A stretch of DNA of 36,996 nt from Verrucomicrobiaceae bacterium UBA7681 (GCA_002482965.1 DLGZ01000059.1:135270-172265); one strand, 5' to 3'; counted from the first letter of the stretch, positions 25,007-33,404 are shown. A program made the numbers and translations. Notes: a model not told the origin generated them from the sequence alone.

Positions 25007-27411
25007 TGATCTCTCCTGACCAATACGAAAAGCTCGGCACTTTCTACCTAGGTCGTGAATACGATCTCGCTTCAAAGCAGGTCAAAGACGATCTCATTCT
25101 CTACGACTCCAAGGATCTGGTAACGCACGGCGTCGTCCTCGGCATGACCGGCTCCGGCAAGACCGGCCTCTGCCTCTCCCTGCTCGAAGAAGCCGCCATG
25201 GATGGCGTTCCCGTCATCGCCATCGATCCCAAAGGCGACATCGGCAATGCACTTCTCACCTTCCCCAATCTCACGCCGCAGGAGTTCCGCCCGTGGATCA
25301 ATGAAGACGAAGCACGCCGCAAAGGCCAATCACCCGATGATTTCGCAGCCGCACAATCAGCCCTGTGGCAGAAGGGCCTCGGCGACTGGGGCCAAAGCGC
25401 CGACCGCATCAAGAAACTGCGCGCCACCGTGGACATGGCGATCTACACGCCCGGCAGCAATGCCGGCCTGCCCGTCTCCATTCTCAGTTCGCTGAACTGC
25501 CCACCCGCCGAAGTGATGGACGATGCCGAAGCCCTCGGCGACCGCATCGAAAGCACCGTGTCCTCCATGCTCGGCCTGCTGAACGTCAATGCGGATCCCA
25601 TCCAGTCGCCAGAGCACATTCTGCTCAGCAACATCGTCGCTTATTGCTGGAAGAAAGGTCAAAACATCACGCTGGAAAATCTCGTCCGTCAGATCCAGCA
25701 GCCACCAATTCGCAAAGTCGGCGTCGTCGATCTCGAAAGCTTCATGCCAGAGGCCAAGCGCACCGCGCTCGCGATGAAGCTCAACAACCTCCTCGCATCC
25801 CCCGGCTTCAGCACCTGGCTGGAAGGCGAAGCGCTCGACATCCAGCGCATGTACTACACCCCCGAGGGCAAGCCGCGCATCACCATCTTCTGCATCGCCC
25901 ATCTCAGCGATACAGAGCGCATGTTCTTCGTCTCGCTGCTCATGAACCAGCTCCTCGGCTGGATGCGCACGCAGCAGGGCACCACATCCCTGCGCGCCAT
26001 GTTCTACATGGACGAGATCTACGGCTACCTCCCACCGACCGCCATGCCGCCCTCAAAGAAGCCACTCATGCTCCTGCTCAAACAAGCACGCGCCTTCGGC
26101 CTCGGCATCCTTCTCGCCACGCAAAATCCCGCCGACCTCGACTACAAGGCACTCGCCAACATCGGCACCTGGTGGCTCGGCCGCCTGCAAACCGAGCGCG
26201 ACAAGATGCGCGTGCTCGAAGGCCTCGAAGGCGCAGCCAACACAGCAGGCGGCAAGTTTGACCGCCAGCTCATGGAGCAGACACTCGCCGGACTCGGCAA
26301 CCGCGTCTTCCTCATGAACAATGTGCATGAAGACCATCCCGTGGTCTTCAATGTGCGCTGGCTGATGAGCTACCTCAGCGGCCCACTCTCACGCCCGCAG
26401 ATCAAGGCGCTCATGGACCCCATCCGCCCGAAAGCCAGTGCCAAGACACCAGCAGCCGAAGACGATGGATTCGCACCTCCAGGAGCCAGCAGCGCCGCCT
26501 CCGCAGACCGCAACACCTTCCGCCCAAAGCTACCCGAGGGCGCCAGCGAACTCTTCCAGCCCAGCGATGACGACGGCGAGCGCCTCACTTACACACCCGC
26601 CATCCTGCGCAGCGCCACCGTCATGTTTGACGATGCAAAACGGAAGATCAGCGGGCGTAGCATCATCACACTCGTCAACGAGATCGACATCGAAAAACAA
26701 AAAGTCCTGTGGGACAAATTTGTCGATGTGCCGAAAGACGACGACCTCTCAAAATACGAAACCGAGCCCAAAGAAAACGCCGCCTACGCCGATCTCCCCG
26801 GTCCCGCGCTGAAAACGACAACCTACACCAGCATCAAAAAAGACTTCACCGACTGGGTGTTTTCCAATCACAGCCTCGAAGTTTTCTTTTCACCATTGCT
26901 CGAAGCCTATTCCAATCCCGGCGAGAAACAGGACGAGTTCAAAGTGCGCATCACACAAACAACCCGCGAACAGCGCGACGCCGCCATCGAAGAACTGCGC
27001 ACAAAAACCGCGAAGACCATGAAGTCGCTCCAGGACAAAGCCGAGAAAGCCGCCAGCAAAGTCGATGTGCAGCAGACGCAGGCCAGCAGTGCCAAACTGA
27101 GCACCGTCGTACAAATTGGGGGCAGCATTCTCGGCGCCATCTTTGGCCGCAAGACCAGCCTCGTCAAAGCCAGCACCATCAGCAGCGCCTCGCGTGTGTG
27201 GAAGGAAGGCCAGGATGTGAAAGCCGCCGAGCACGAACTGGAGTCCCTCAAAGCCGAGATGGCCGAACTGGAAAAACAGATCGCCGACGACACCCAGAAA
27301 ATCCGCGATCAATACGACCCCGCCACCCTCGCCTTCGAAACCTTCAAGCTCAGCCCCATGAAGAAAAACATCCAGGTAACCGCCACCGGCATCCTCTGGC
27401 TGGCGAAGTAG
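25006..27411 (+). CDS. HerA-like ATPase (DUF853-type)
   Basis: From the ATG at 25006 it is 801 aa. The frame is open to 24904, but that would overlap the divergent peptidase and read through the heptamer repeat. The ATPase core has Walker A GMTGSGKT at residues 46-53 and Walker B in AMFYMDEIYGYLP at about 330-342. Further ATPase motifs are GILLATQNPADLDYKAL and GTWWLGRLQTERDK. The C-terminal third is atypical: a charged region (about 490-530), two coiled-coil-rich segments (TREQRDAAIEELRTKTAKTMKSLQ and EHELESLKAEMAELEKQIADD) and between them a Gly-rich QIGGSILGAIFGRKTSL. HerA-type ATPases move DNA or proteins. No NurA gene is adjacent, so the role is unknown. Confidence 0.85.
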   Translation: MISPDQYEKLGTFYLGREYDLASKQVKDDLILYDSKDLVTHGVVLGMTGSGKTGLCLSLLEEAAMDGVPVIAIDPKGDIGNALLTFPNLTPQEFRPWINEDEARRKGQSPDDFAAAQSALWQKGLGDWGQSADRIKKLRATVDMAIYTPGSNAGLPVSILSSLNCPPAEVMDDAEALGDRIESTVSSMLGLLNVNADPIQSPEHILLSNIVAYCWKKGQNITLENLVRQIQQPPIRKVGVVDLESFMPEAKRTALAMKLNNLLASPGFSTWLEGEALDIQRMYYTPEGKPRITIFCIAHLSDTERMFFVSLLMNQLLGWMRTQQGTTSLRAMFYMDEIYGYLPPTAMPPSKKPLMLLLKQARAFGLGILLATQNPADLDYKALANIGTWWLGRLQTERDKMRVLEGLEGAANTAGGKFDRQLMEQTLAGLGNRVFLMNNVHEDHPVVFNVRWLMSYLSGPLSRPQIKALMDPIRPKASAKTPAAEDDGFAPPGASSAASADRNTFRPKLPEGASELFQPSDDDGERLTYTPAILRSATVMFDDAKRKISGRSIITLVNEIDIEKQKVLWDKFVDVPKDDDLSKYETEPKENAAYADLPGPALKTTTYTSIKKDFTDWVFSNHSLEVFFSPLLEAYSNPGEKQDEFKVRITQTTREQRDAAIEELRTKTAKTMKSLQDKAEKAASKVDVQQTQASSAKLSTVVQIGGSILGAIFGRKTSLVKASTISSASRVWKEGQDVKAAEHELESLKAEMAELEKQIADDTQKIRDQYDPATLAFETFKLSPMKKNIQVTATGILWLAK

Positions 27412-27423
27412 GGATAGGCCAAG

Positions 27424-27449
27424 GAGACGGGGTCTCCCGACCCCGTCTC
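27424..27449. repeat. REP-like palindrome copy 2, upstream of RAYT
   Basis: GAGACGGGGTC pairs exactly with GACCCCGTCTC around a 4-nt loop (11-bp stem). The core is the same as 7078-7094 and 28163-28179 with one extra C in the loop. It lies 12 nt after the HerA-like stop and about 70 nt before the RAYT start. Confidence 0.8.
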
Positions 27450-27518
27450 AGAAACTCCGAAAGCATAGGCCCAGCCCCCAATGCGACGCGCCCCCCACAC
27501 CTTGTAAAACCCCGCGCC

Positions 27519-28151
27519 ATGTCCTGGAACGACCTCCAGTTCTTCAACCCCTTCGCGGAAATCATCCAAACCGCGAACCTACTTCCCCGCTGGCAGCAGC
27601 CAGGCGCAACCTACTTCATCACCTTCCGTCTCGGCGACTCCATTCCAGCAACACTACGCCGACAGTGGGAAACTGAGCATGAGCAATGGCGGTTGCATCA
27701 TCCGCAGCCCTGGTCAGCCGAAGCCGAATATCACACACGCTTCAGCGAACAAATCGACCAATGGCTCGACGCAGGGCATGGTCTCTGCCTCCTGCACGAT
27801 CCCAGCACCCGGCAGATCGTCGAGAACAGCCTGCGCCATTTTGAAGGCGACCAGCACTTCCACCATTCCTGCGTCATCAAGCCGAACCACGTGCACTGCC
27901 TCACCACACTCGCCCCAGCAGCACGTCTCGAAAAACTCATCAAAAGCTGGAAAGGCTTTTCTGCCACGAGCATCAATAAGCACCTAGCCCGCACCGGCCC
28001 GCTGTGGCAGGAAGACTACTTCGACCGCCTGATCCGCGATGCAGATCACTTCGCCAACTGCACGCGCTACATCCGCCGCAATCCCACAAAAGCAGGCCTG
28101 AAAGCATGCGCATTCACCCATTTCGAAAGCGACTTCGCGAAGCGCCTCTGA
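27519..28151 (+). CDS. REP-associated tyrosine transposase (RAYT, Y1 family)
   Basis: A 210-aa single-strand DNA transposase of the Y1/IS200-related class. The N-terminal start MSWNDLQFFNPFAEI leads to the core TYFITFRLGDSIPATLRRQW. The metal-binding His pair is in IKPNHVHCLTTL. The C-terminal segment WQEDYFDRLIRDADHFANCTRYIRRNP contains the catalytic Tyr candidate in RYIRRNP. RAYT proteins process palindromic REP sequences near their gene. REP-like hairpins lie on both sides here (27424-27449 and 28163-28179). The open frame extends upstream to 26709 inside the HerA-like gene, but the ATG at 27519 fits the family start. It is a domesticated transposase rather than an intact IS, as no second gene or terminal repeats are seen. 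Confidence 0.88.
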   Translation: MSWNDLQFFNPFAEIIQTANLLPRWQQPGATYFITFRLGDSIPATLRRQWETEHEQWRLHHPQPWSAEAEYHTRFSEQIDQWLDAGHGLCLLHDPSTRQIVENSLRHFEGDQHFHHSCVIKPNHVHCLTTLAPAARLEKLIKSWKGFSATSINKHLARTGPLWQEDYFDRLIRDADHFANCTRYIRRNPTKAGLKACAFTHFESDFAKRL

Positions 28152-28162
28152 CCCCAAGGCGC

Positions 28163-28179
28163 CGGGGTCTCCGACCCCG
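28163..28179. repeat. REP-like palindrome copy 3, downstream of RAYT
   Basis: CGGGGTCTCCGACCCCG is identical to 7078-7094. It is followed by CGGAACTCCGGAAAGG, which resembles CAGAAACTCCGAAAG after copy 2, so the conserved unit is longer than the palindrome. A further G/C-rich stretch to 28236 contains runs of G5-6 and C5-7 that can pair. Confidence 0.8.
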
Positions 28180-28237
28180 TCCGGAACTCCGGAAAGGGGG
28201 GCGAGCTGCGAAGCCCCTAAGCCCCCACGCCCCCCCA

Positions 28238-29401
28238 TCAATACACATCTCGCCGATACCGCTTCGCTTCCTTCATCGCATGCACATACGCAGCGGCTTC
28301 CTCCACCGTCTTGCCACCTTCCTGCTCAATGATCGTATGCAGCGCTTTGTCCACATCGCTCGCCATGCGCGCAGCATCGCCGCAAACGTAAAAGATCGCC
28401 CCCTGCTCCAGCCACGCCCACAGCTCAGCGCTATTTTCCAGCATCTTGTTCTGCACGTAAATCTTCTCCGCCTGATCACGGCTCCACGCCGTGCTGAATT
28501 TCGTTAGCGTCCCATCAGCCAGATAAGCTTCAAACTCCTCCTTGTAGAAGAAGCACGACTTCGCGCTCACCTCGCCAAAGAACAGCCAGGCCTTGCCCTT
28601 CGCACTTGTCGCTTTGCGTTCTTCCAGGAAAGCACGGAACGGCGCAATGCCCGTGCCCGGCCCGCACATGATGACAGGCGTCTCCTCATGCGGCTCCGGC
28701 AGGCGGAAGCCCTTGCCGTGATTCACGAAGCACGGAATCAGCGTCTCATTCGGCGTCACACGTTCAGCGAGGAATGTGGAGGCCACGCCACCACGCGTGC
28801 GATTATGACTGGTGTATCGCACGGTGGCGATGGTCAGGTGCACCTCCGTCGGGTGCGCCTTCTGGCTGCTGCTGATCGAGTACAGGCGGATGTTCAGCTT
28901 CTTCTGCGTGGCCATGAACTCCTGCGGCGTAAACTTCGCGATGGGATTTTCCAGCAGCAGATCCACCACAAATCGGCCCCACAGATACTCTTTGAGCGCA
29001 TCTTTTTTCTCCGGCACGCTCAGGTCGGCCAGCAGCGTATCGCCTTCCGTTTTTTCAATGATGGCCTTGATCAGCTTGTTGTCGATCTCAGTGATGAGCG
29101 CCCCTTCGATCAAGGCCTGCCGAATCGGCACCTCAGCAGCCGTCTTCGGGTGCTTCACGATTTCCTCGCCCGAAAAGCCGAGTGCGGCCAGCGTGTCATC
29201 CACCAGCGCAGGATCATTCGTGGGCTGCACAGCCAGCGAATCGCCCGGCGTGTACTCCAAGCCCGAAGCGCCGAGATCAATCTCATAATGCGCAGTATGC
29301 TTGGGCGCATCCGGACCGGAGAGATTGAACATGCGCTTCACCTTCGCGATGCAAGGGTTCTTGACGTTGTAAACAGGCTTTCCGGCTTCAGGAGTACTCA
29401 T
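28238..29401 (-). CDS. Sulfite-reductase-type FAD/NADPH flavoprotein lacking flavodoxin domain
   Basis: A 387-aa diflavin-reductase-like protein that has only the FAD and NAD(P)H domains of CysJ/cytochrome-P450 reductase. The FAD-binding domain begins YEIDLGASGLEYTPGDSLAVQPTN. The FAD motif RLYSISSS starts at residue 172, and the pyrophosphate-binding GGVASTFLAER follows. NADPH contacts are GPGTGIAPFRAFLEERK and, further on, FYVCGDAARMASDV, with a C-terminal RRDVY like the family's terminal Tyr. CysJ is about 600 aa with an N-terminal flavodoxin domain; here the start lies at the linker. Electrons would go directly from NADPH via FAD to an unknown acceptor. The gene lies just downstream of creBC, separated by 50 nt. 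Confidence 0.9.
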   Translation of the reverse strand: MSTPEAGKPVYNVKNPCIAKVKRMFNLSGPDAPKHTAHYEIDLGASGLEYTPGDSLAVQPTNDPALVDDTLAALGFSGEEIVKHPKTAAEVPIRQALIEGALITEIDNKLIKAIIEKTEGDTLLADLSVPEKKDALKEYLWGRFVVDLLLENPIAKFTPQEFMATQKKLNIRLYSISSSQKAHPTEVHLTIATVRYTSHNRTRGGVASTFLAERVTPNETLIPCFVNHGKGFRLPEPHEETPVIMCGPGTGIAPFRAFLEERKATSAKGKAWLFFGEVSAKSCFFYKEEFEAYLADGTLTKFSTAWSRDQAEKIYVQNKMLENSAELWAWLEQGAIFYVCGDAARMASDVDKALHTIIEQEGGKTVEEAAAYVHAMKEAKRYRRDVY

Positions 29402-29451
29402 GGGCCGGAGAGTAGAGTACAGCAGTCAGAATTTGTCAAACCGCCCCTCCC

Positions 29452-30879
29452 TCACCCCGGGAGAATCAGCATGGCCTTCGCTCCCGACACGCTCTCACGA
29501 TTCGTCAGTTCCACACTGCCGCCGTGCAGTTGCGCCACCTCCTTGACAAAACACAGACCGAGCCCCGTGCTCTTCTTGCCGCTGTCAGGGCGCGGCAGCG
29601 AGTAGAAGCGCTCAAAGACACGGGTGCTGGCGTAGTCCGGAATGCCGGGCCCGGAATCCTCAATCTCAATTACCACCTGCGCGTCAAATCGATAGCCCCG
29701 CACAGTGATGACTCCGCCTTTCGGGCAGAAGTCGATGGCATTCTGGAGCAGGTTACCTACCGCAATTTCCAGCAGCCAGGGATCTCCCTGCGTGGTGAGA
29801 CCTGCCATGATGTCACGCTCCAGTCGCACCTCTTTCCCCAGAGCCACAAGCGCCAGATGATCCCAGGCACGGTCCAGCAGACTCACGAGATCGACTGCCT
29901 CGTTCGTTTCCAGCCTCTTCTGTTTTTCGATGGCCGCGAGGTGCAGCAGCCTTTCAAGCAGATCGCGCAACCTGCCGGCCTCGCTGCGGATGTTTTGCAG
30001 AAAGCGCGAGCGCTTCGGCTCCGGCACATCACCCTGCAAGATTTCGCCAGCCCCTAGGATCGCCGCCACGGGACTCTTCAATTCATGCGTGAGGCTCTGC
30101 ACGTAATGCTCCACATATTCGCGACCTTCGAGTGCATCCCGCATGTCTTCGAGCGCTTTGGCGAGGGTTTTCATCTGATGCCCGGGCATGCGCGGCGAAA
30201 TGGAGCGTTCGCCACGGCTCACGGCCAGCGCATGCTGCGTGAGCACCTCCAGCGGGCGCGTGGCCCAGCGAGCCGCGAGGTAGATGCCCAACAGCATCAT
30301 CACCACCGTGGTGATGATGGACCACTTCAGCCAGCGCTCCGTCTCCCACACAAAACCCAGCACGCCACGCTGCGGCTTGGCAACACTGAGCATTCCAATC
30401 GTTTTACCCTCATGCAGGATCGGGGCCCCCACATACATCACAATGGAAAGCGGATCTCGTTCGCTCATGCGCGAGGACCGCGCACCGTACTCCCCCATGA
30501 GCGTGAGATTCACATCGCGATGATTGGAGATCGCGCCCGGCTGCTCAATGCCTGCGGAGTCAAACAGCACGCGGCCCTGCGCATCGGTGACATAGACCTG
30601 CATGTCCACGTGGGTCTTGCTCAGGTTGTAGATCTGCGCTTTGAGCTGGCGCTGCTGCGCAGCACGCACCGCCTTCTCGACCGCCTGCGGTTTGAGCACA
30701 CCGTTATCCGCATCTGCTGCGATGACTTCAGCGAGGATGTTGGCCACATCGACCATCGGCTCTTCGATGGCTTCAAAGTACTGCCGCTCCACGCGATGGA
30801 TGAGCTGTGTAAAGAGCACGAACAGGCCCACAGTCGCCACCACAGCGAAGCCCAGCAGAAAGCGTACGGTGAGACTCAT
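29452..30879 (-). CDS. creC: CreC-type sensor histidine kinase
   Basis: A 475-aa membrane histidine kinase, very like E. coli CreC in length and order. The first membrane helix is FLLGFAVVATVGLFVLFTQL. The periplasmic sensor domain has VDMQVYVTDAQGRVLFDSAG and YGARSSRMSERDPLSIVMYVGAPI, which match CreC closely. The second helix (WSIITTVVMMLLGIYLAARW) is followed by HAMP, then the His in LTHELKSPVAAILGAG (about residue 270). The ATPase domain ends with an N box GNLLQNAIDFCPKGG and GLGLCFVKEVAQLHGG. CreC senses growth conditions in enterobacteria, with the signal uncertain. The gene overlaps creB by 4 nt (ATGA). Confidence 0.93.
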   Translation of the reverse strand: MSLTVRFLLGFAVVATVGLFVLFTQLIHRVERQYFEAIEEPMVDVANILAEVIAADADNGVLKPQAVEKAVRAAQQRQLKAQIYNLSKTHVDMQVYVTDAQGRVLFDSAGIEQPGAISNHRDVNLTLMGEYGARSSRMSERDPLSIVMYVGAPILHEGKTIGMLSVAKPQRGVLGFVWETERWLKWSIITTVVMMLLGIYLAARWATRPLEVLTQHALAVSRGERSISPRMPGHQMKTLAKALEDMRDALEGREYVEHYVQSLTHELKSPVAAILGAGEILQGDVPEPKRSRFLQNIRSEAGRLRDLLERLLHLAAIEKQKRLETNEAVDLVSLLDRAWDHLALVALGKEVRLERDIMAGLTTQGDPWLLEIAVGNLLQNAIDFCPKGGVITVRGYRFDAQVVIEIEDSGPGIPDYASTRVFERFYSLPRPDSGKKSTGLGLCFVKEVAQLHGGSVELTNRESVSGAKAMLILPG

Positions 30880-31574
30880 GCGTCGGGCCAGGTTTCGAGC
30901 AGTGAGTAGCCCATGCCGCGATGCGTCACGATGGGATCAAGCCCCTCACGCACGCCGCGCATGCGGGCGCGCAGTGTTTTGACGTGCGTGTCCACCGTGC
31001 GCTCCATGGAGGCATCTGGCTCTTCGGAAGCGTGATCCATGAGCTGCTCACGGCTGAAGACGCGCCCCGGATGTGCCGCGAAGGCTTTAAGCATGCGGAA
31101 TTCGTAACGCGACAAATTCAAAGCAGTGCCGAAGTAGATGGCCTGGCAGCGCGTGTCATCAATGACAAGCGGGATCGAAATGTCCGAGCCATGCACCGAC
31201 AGTGGAATGGACGAAACACGCCGCAGGATGGCGCGCACGCGGGCCACAAGCTCGCGCGGGCTGAAGGGCTTCAAGACGTAGTCATCTCCACCAATCTCCA
31301 GCCCCACCACGCGGTCCACTTCGCTGGAGCGCGCGGTGAGGAAGAGGATCGGCAGGGACTTCGTCTTGCGGATCGTCTGGCAAACCTCAAAGCCCGTCAT
31401 ATCTGGCAGACCGACATCAAGAATGACGAGGCTGATATCCTGCAACTTCATCTGCTCCAATGCATCGCGGCCCGTGGCAGCACTCGTCACAGCAAAGCCA
31501 TCGGCCTCCAGCGCATACACAACATTTTCGCAGATGGAAGGTTCGTCTTCGACGATGAGTATTTTGGCAGGCAT
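30876..31574 (-). CDS. creB: CreB-type response regulator
   Basis: An OmpR-family response regulator, 232 aa from the ATG at 31574. The frame opens at 31625, but the extra 17 residues lack the family pattern and the receiver begins MPAKILIVEDEPSICENV. Phospho-acceptor D is in LVILDVGLPDMTGFEVC, Lys in DDYVLKPFSPRELVARVR. The winged-helix domain ends with RTVDTHVKTLRARM and HRGMGYSLLETW, which are very like E. coli CreB (RTVDTHIKTLRAKL, HRGMGYSL). It overlaps creC by 4 nt. The DNA upstream holds four (A/G)TGAA pentamers at 11-bp steps (31702-31739), nearly the same as those before the CreD-like operon, so autoregulation is probable. Confidence 0.93.
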   Translation of the reverse strand: MPAKILIVEDEPSICENVVYALEADGFAVTSAATGRDALEQMKLQDISLVILDVGLPDMTGFEVCQTIRKTKSLPILFLTARSSEVDRVVGLEIGGDDYVLKPFSPRELVARVRAILRRVSSIPLSVHGSDISIPLVIDDTRCQAIYFGTALNLSRYEFRMLKAFAAHPGRVFSREQLMDHASEEPDASMERTVDTHVKTLRARMRGVREGLDPIVTHRGMGYSLLETWPDA

Positions 31575-31701
31575 TTCGGCTGGAGTGAATGTTTGAACCG
31601 CTGATGAGGGGCTGACAAGACGCATGTTCAGAATTTAAGAGGAGGCAGCAGCAGCAAGCGCGAGCGGAATAGCTTCATAAAAACTCAAGCTCCAAAGCAG
31701 C

Positions 31702-31739
31702 GTGAAACCTTGATGAAATGAGGATGAAATGCAGATGAA
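31702..31739 (-). promoter_or_regulatory. Four-unit CreB-type operator array upstream of creB
   Basis: On the plus strand, pentamers GTGAA, ATGAA, ATGAA, ATGAA start at 31702, 31713, 31724 and 31735, exactly 11 bp apart. On the coding strand this reads TTCAT-N6-TTCAT-N6-TTCAT-N6-TTCAC. The known E. coli CreB site is TTCAC-N6-TTCAC. A possible -10 (TTTTAT) starts 19 nt beyond the last unit, close to the spacing known in E. coli. The array is about 77 nt above the first possible creB start. Confidence 0.85.
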
Positions 31740-31759
31740 AAAAGTGCTCAACGCAGCCC

Positions 31760-31810
31760 CCTCTCCCCGTCGCGGATGAGCATAGCCGGATCGTTGCCTT
31801 CGGGGAGAGG
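31760..31810. repeat. Inverted repeat CCTCTCCCCG / CGGGGAGAGG
   Basis: Ten-bp perfect arms at 31760-31769 and 31801-31810 with a 31-nt loop. It lies beyond the CreB-type array and is likely a dispersed intergenic palindrome rather than a terminator. Confidence 0.5.
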
Positions 31811-31932
31811 CCGGGTGAGGGGCCAGCATCCCGATCGCGCAGGCCTTTCCTAGCGTATCCCGCCATGCAAAATGCGCCCTATCCTCCTCAAAGCACCGCA
31901 CTCCAAGGGGTCTGAAGGACCCGCGGAGTCAG

Positions 31933-31966
31933 CCCAGGGCTCCAGAGCGTAGCGACAAGCCCTGGG
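31933..31966. repeat. Inverted repeat CCCAGGGCT / AGCCCTGGG
   Basis: Nine-bp perfect arms (31933-31941 and 31958-31966) with a 16-nt loop between the CreD-like gene and creB. It might end transcription of the CreD-like operon, but it is more than 220 nt from that stop codon and has no T-tract on the minus strand. Confidence 0.4.
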
Positions 31967-32189
31967 TCCCACGAGCCAATGCGCACGTTGCTTCAGGAAG
32001 CGCCCTGAAGGGGAGCAGGAACAGGCACTTTCGCTCCATCATCTCTCTATTCATTCCATTCCTAGATGTTGCAAAATGAAAGACGGCTACACTTCGCAGT
32101 CTGGTCACTCATCCTCACCAGCCAAGAAAACAGGAACCCAAGAAGCCCATTCGCCTTCTGAATTCCTGCCTTCCTCATCAAAAATCAGA

Positions 32190-33374
32190 TCATGCCAGTC
32201 GCGGCGATACCGCCCCAAGCCTCTGGCTCCAGTCCACTTTGGCGGTCAGCGCCATCAAAACACCCAGCGTGACAATACCGCCCACCGTCAGCGTCAGTCC
32301 CGTCAGCCCCTTGAAGAAGAAGCTGTAGCTGAAGAGCACCATGTACGCTGTCTGCGCGACGATGCCGACGCGAAACAGAAACTCCCCCGCAGCCGCACGC
32401 AGGTAACCGCACACCAGCAGCAGCGAAGCCCCTGCGGCAATGACGAAGCTGAGATGCACCGGCACTACATCGAGCATGTAGGAAAACAGCAGCGGAAAGG
32501 CAAAGAAGCCGGCGGCGAGGAAAAAGTAGTTCACCGGATGCAGCGACACGCCGCGCGAAGTGGCGGTGATGATGATCACCACAAAGAACAGCAGCAGCGA
32601 GAGCGGCGCATAGAAGGAGATCTGAGCGGCGACGGGTCCGGCATTGAGCTCACGCGGCATTTCCATGCCGATGCCCGGCGCGGAAATGGCGTCTTCGTAT
32701 TTCCAGATGAGCTCCATCCCTTTCTCAGCTGGCATGCGATCGGTGGGCGAACTGATCGGAAAATTCACATCCGTAAAGTTCGTGTTCATGGAGAGGTTGA
32801 AGTCCCGAATGCGGCTGGCATCGGCAAAAGCGTAGCGCCAGAAGTCCATGCCACGGCATTCGTAGCTCACGTTGATCGGGATGCTTTCCCCCGGTGCAAG
32901 CTGCACAGTGTCGGTGATGACACCCTCCTGAGGTGCGGCCACGGAGCGGCGTGCGGAGGCACCTTCACCAAGGCTGAAACGGATTTTGTCGAGCAGGGTG
33001 TTTCCAGCGGGAAGATCAAAGTCAATGCTGAGGGTCTGCGTGATGGCCGTCGTGTTGGTGAAGGTGTAGCCGCCTTCAAATTTCACGCCATAGGTTCGGT
33101 GCCACAGCAGCCCCATTTTGACGGGCTGATAGGAGAGCTGAACTTTGACATCGCTCTTCGCCGGCTGGAGCACCACCCTGGAACCGTTGGATGAAGTGAA
33201 GCGTGCAGCCGGATGCTTTTGCAGCAGCGGCGGCCCCCAGCGTCCGCTGACATCATCCCCTGTTTGATAGCCTACATGGGCGGTGCGTTGTGTGATGACG
33301 CCACCGAGCATCCACCATGCGATGGTGGTGCAGACGAAGATGACGGCGATGGTGATGAGATGAGTAAGTTTCAT
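32190..33374 (-). CDS. creD: CreD-like inner-membrane protein
   Basis: A 394-aa membrane protein. It starts with one membrane helix (LITIAVIFVCTTIAWWML) that includes the family-like pattern, then a large periplasmic beta-rich region (about 30-255), where GVKFEGGYTFTNTTAITQTLSIDFDLP resembles CreD's periplasmic part. At least five more helices follow, with the strong CreD-type HPVNYFFLAAGFFAFPLLFSYML, VHLSFVIAAGASLLLVCGYLRA, YMVLFSYSFFF and ALTAKVDW near the C terminus. E. coli CreD is about 450 aa, so this is shorter. In E. coli, creD expression is activated by CreB. Here it follows the secreted-protein gene after a 30-nt gap, and that operon has a CreB-type array in front, which supports the assignment. 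Confidence 0.82.
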   Translation of the reverse strand: MKLTHLITIAVIFVCTTIAWWMLGGVITQRTAHVGYQTGDDVSGRWGPPLLQKHPAARFTSSNGSRVVLQPAKSDVKVQLSYQPVKMGLLWHRTYGVKFEGGYTFTNTTAITQTLSIDFDLPAGNTLLDKIRFSLGEGASARRSVAAPQEGVITDTVQLAPGESIPINVSYECRGMDFWRYAFADASRIRDFNLSMNTNFTDVNFPISSPTDRMPAEKGMELIWKYEDAISAPGIGMEMPRELNAGPVAAQISFYAPLSLLLFFVVIIITATSRGVSLHPVNYFFLAAGFFAFPLLFSYMLDVVPVHLSFVIAAGASLLLVCGYLRAAAGEFLFRVGIVAQTAYMVLFSYSFFFKGLTGLTLTVGGIVTLGVLMALTAKVDWSQRLGAVSPRLA

Positions 33375-33404
33375 GGCAATGATGTAGTGGAGAAAAGAAG
33401 GTGA

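Larger units (their letters stand above)
31575..32189. other. Non-coding interval upstream of creB
   Basis: About 600 nt without a supportable gene. It holds the CreB-type array at 31702-31739, a possible -10 TTTTAT on the minus strand (31677-31682), a 10-bp inverted repeat CCTCTCCCCG/CGGGGAGAGG (31760-31769 and 31801-31810) and a 9-bp inverted repeat CCCAGGGCT/AGCCCTGGG (31933-31941 and 31958-31966). The rest, to the end of the creD-like gene, shows no pattern I recognise. Confidence 0.6.

Noticed and set aside
26709..27518. Upstream extension of the RAYT frame into the HerA-like gene
   Set aside because: Overlaps a conserved gene in another frame and is Arg/His/Gln-rich. The RAYT family start fits the ATG at 27519.
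32076..33194. Plus-strand open frame (372 codons) opposite the CreD-like gene
   Set aside because: Antisense shadow with Arg/His/Gln-rich composition. The minus-strand frame has a coherent membrane topology and CreD motifs.
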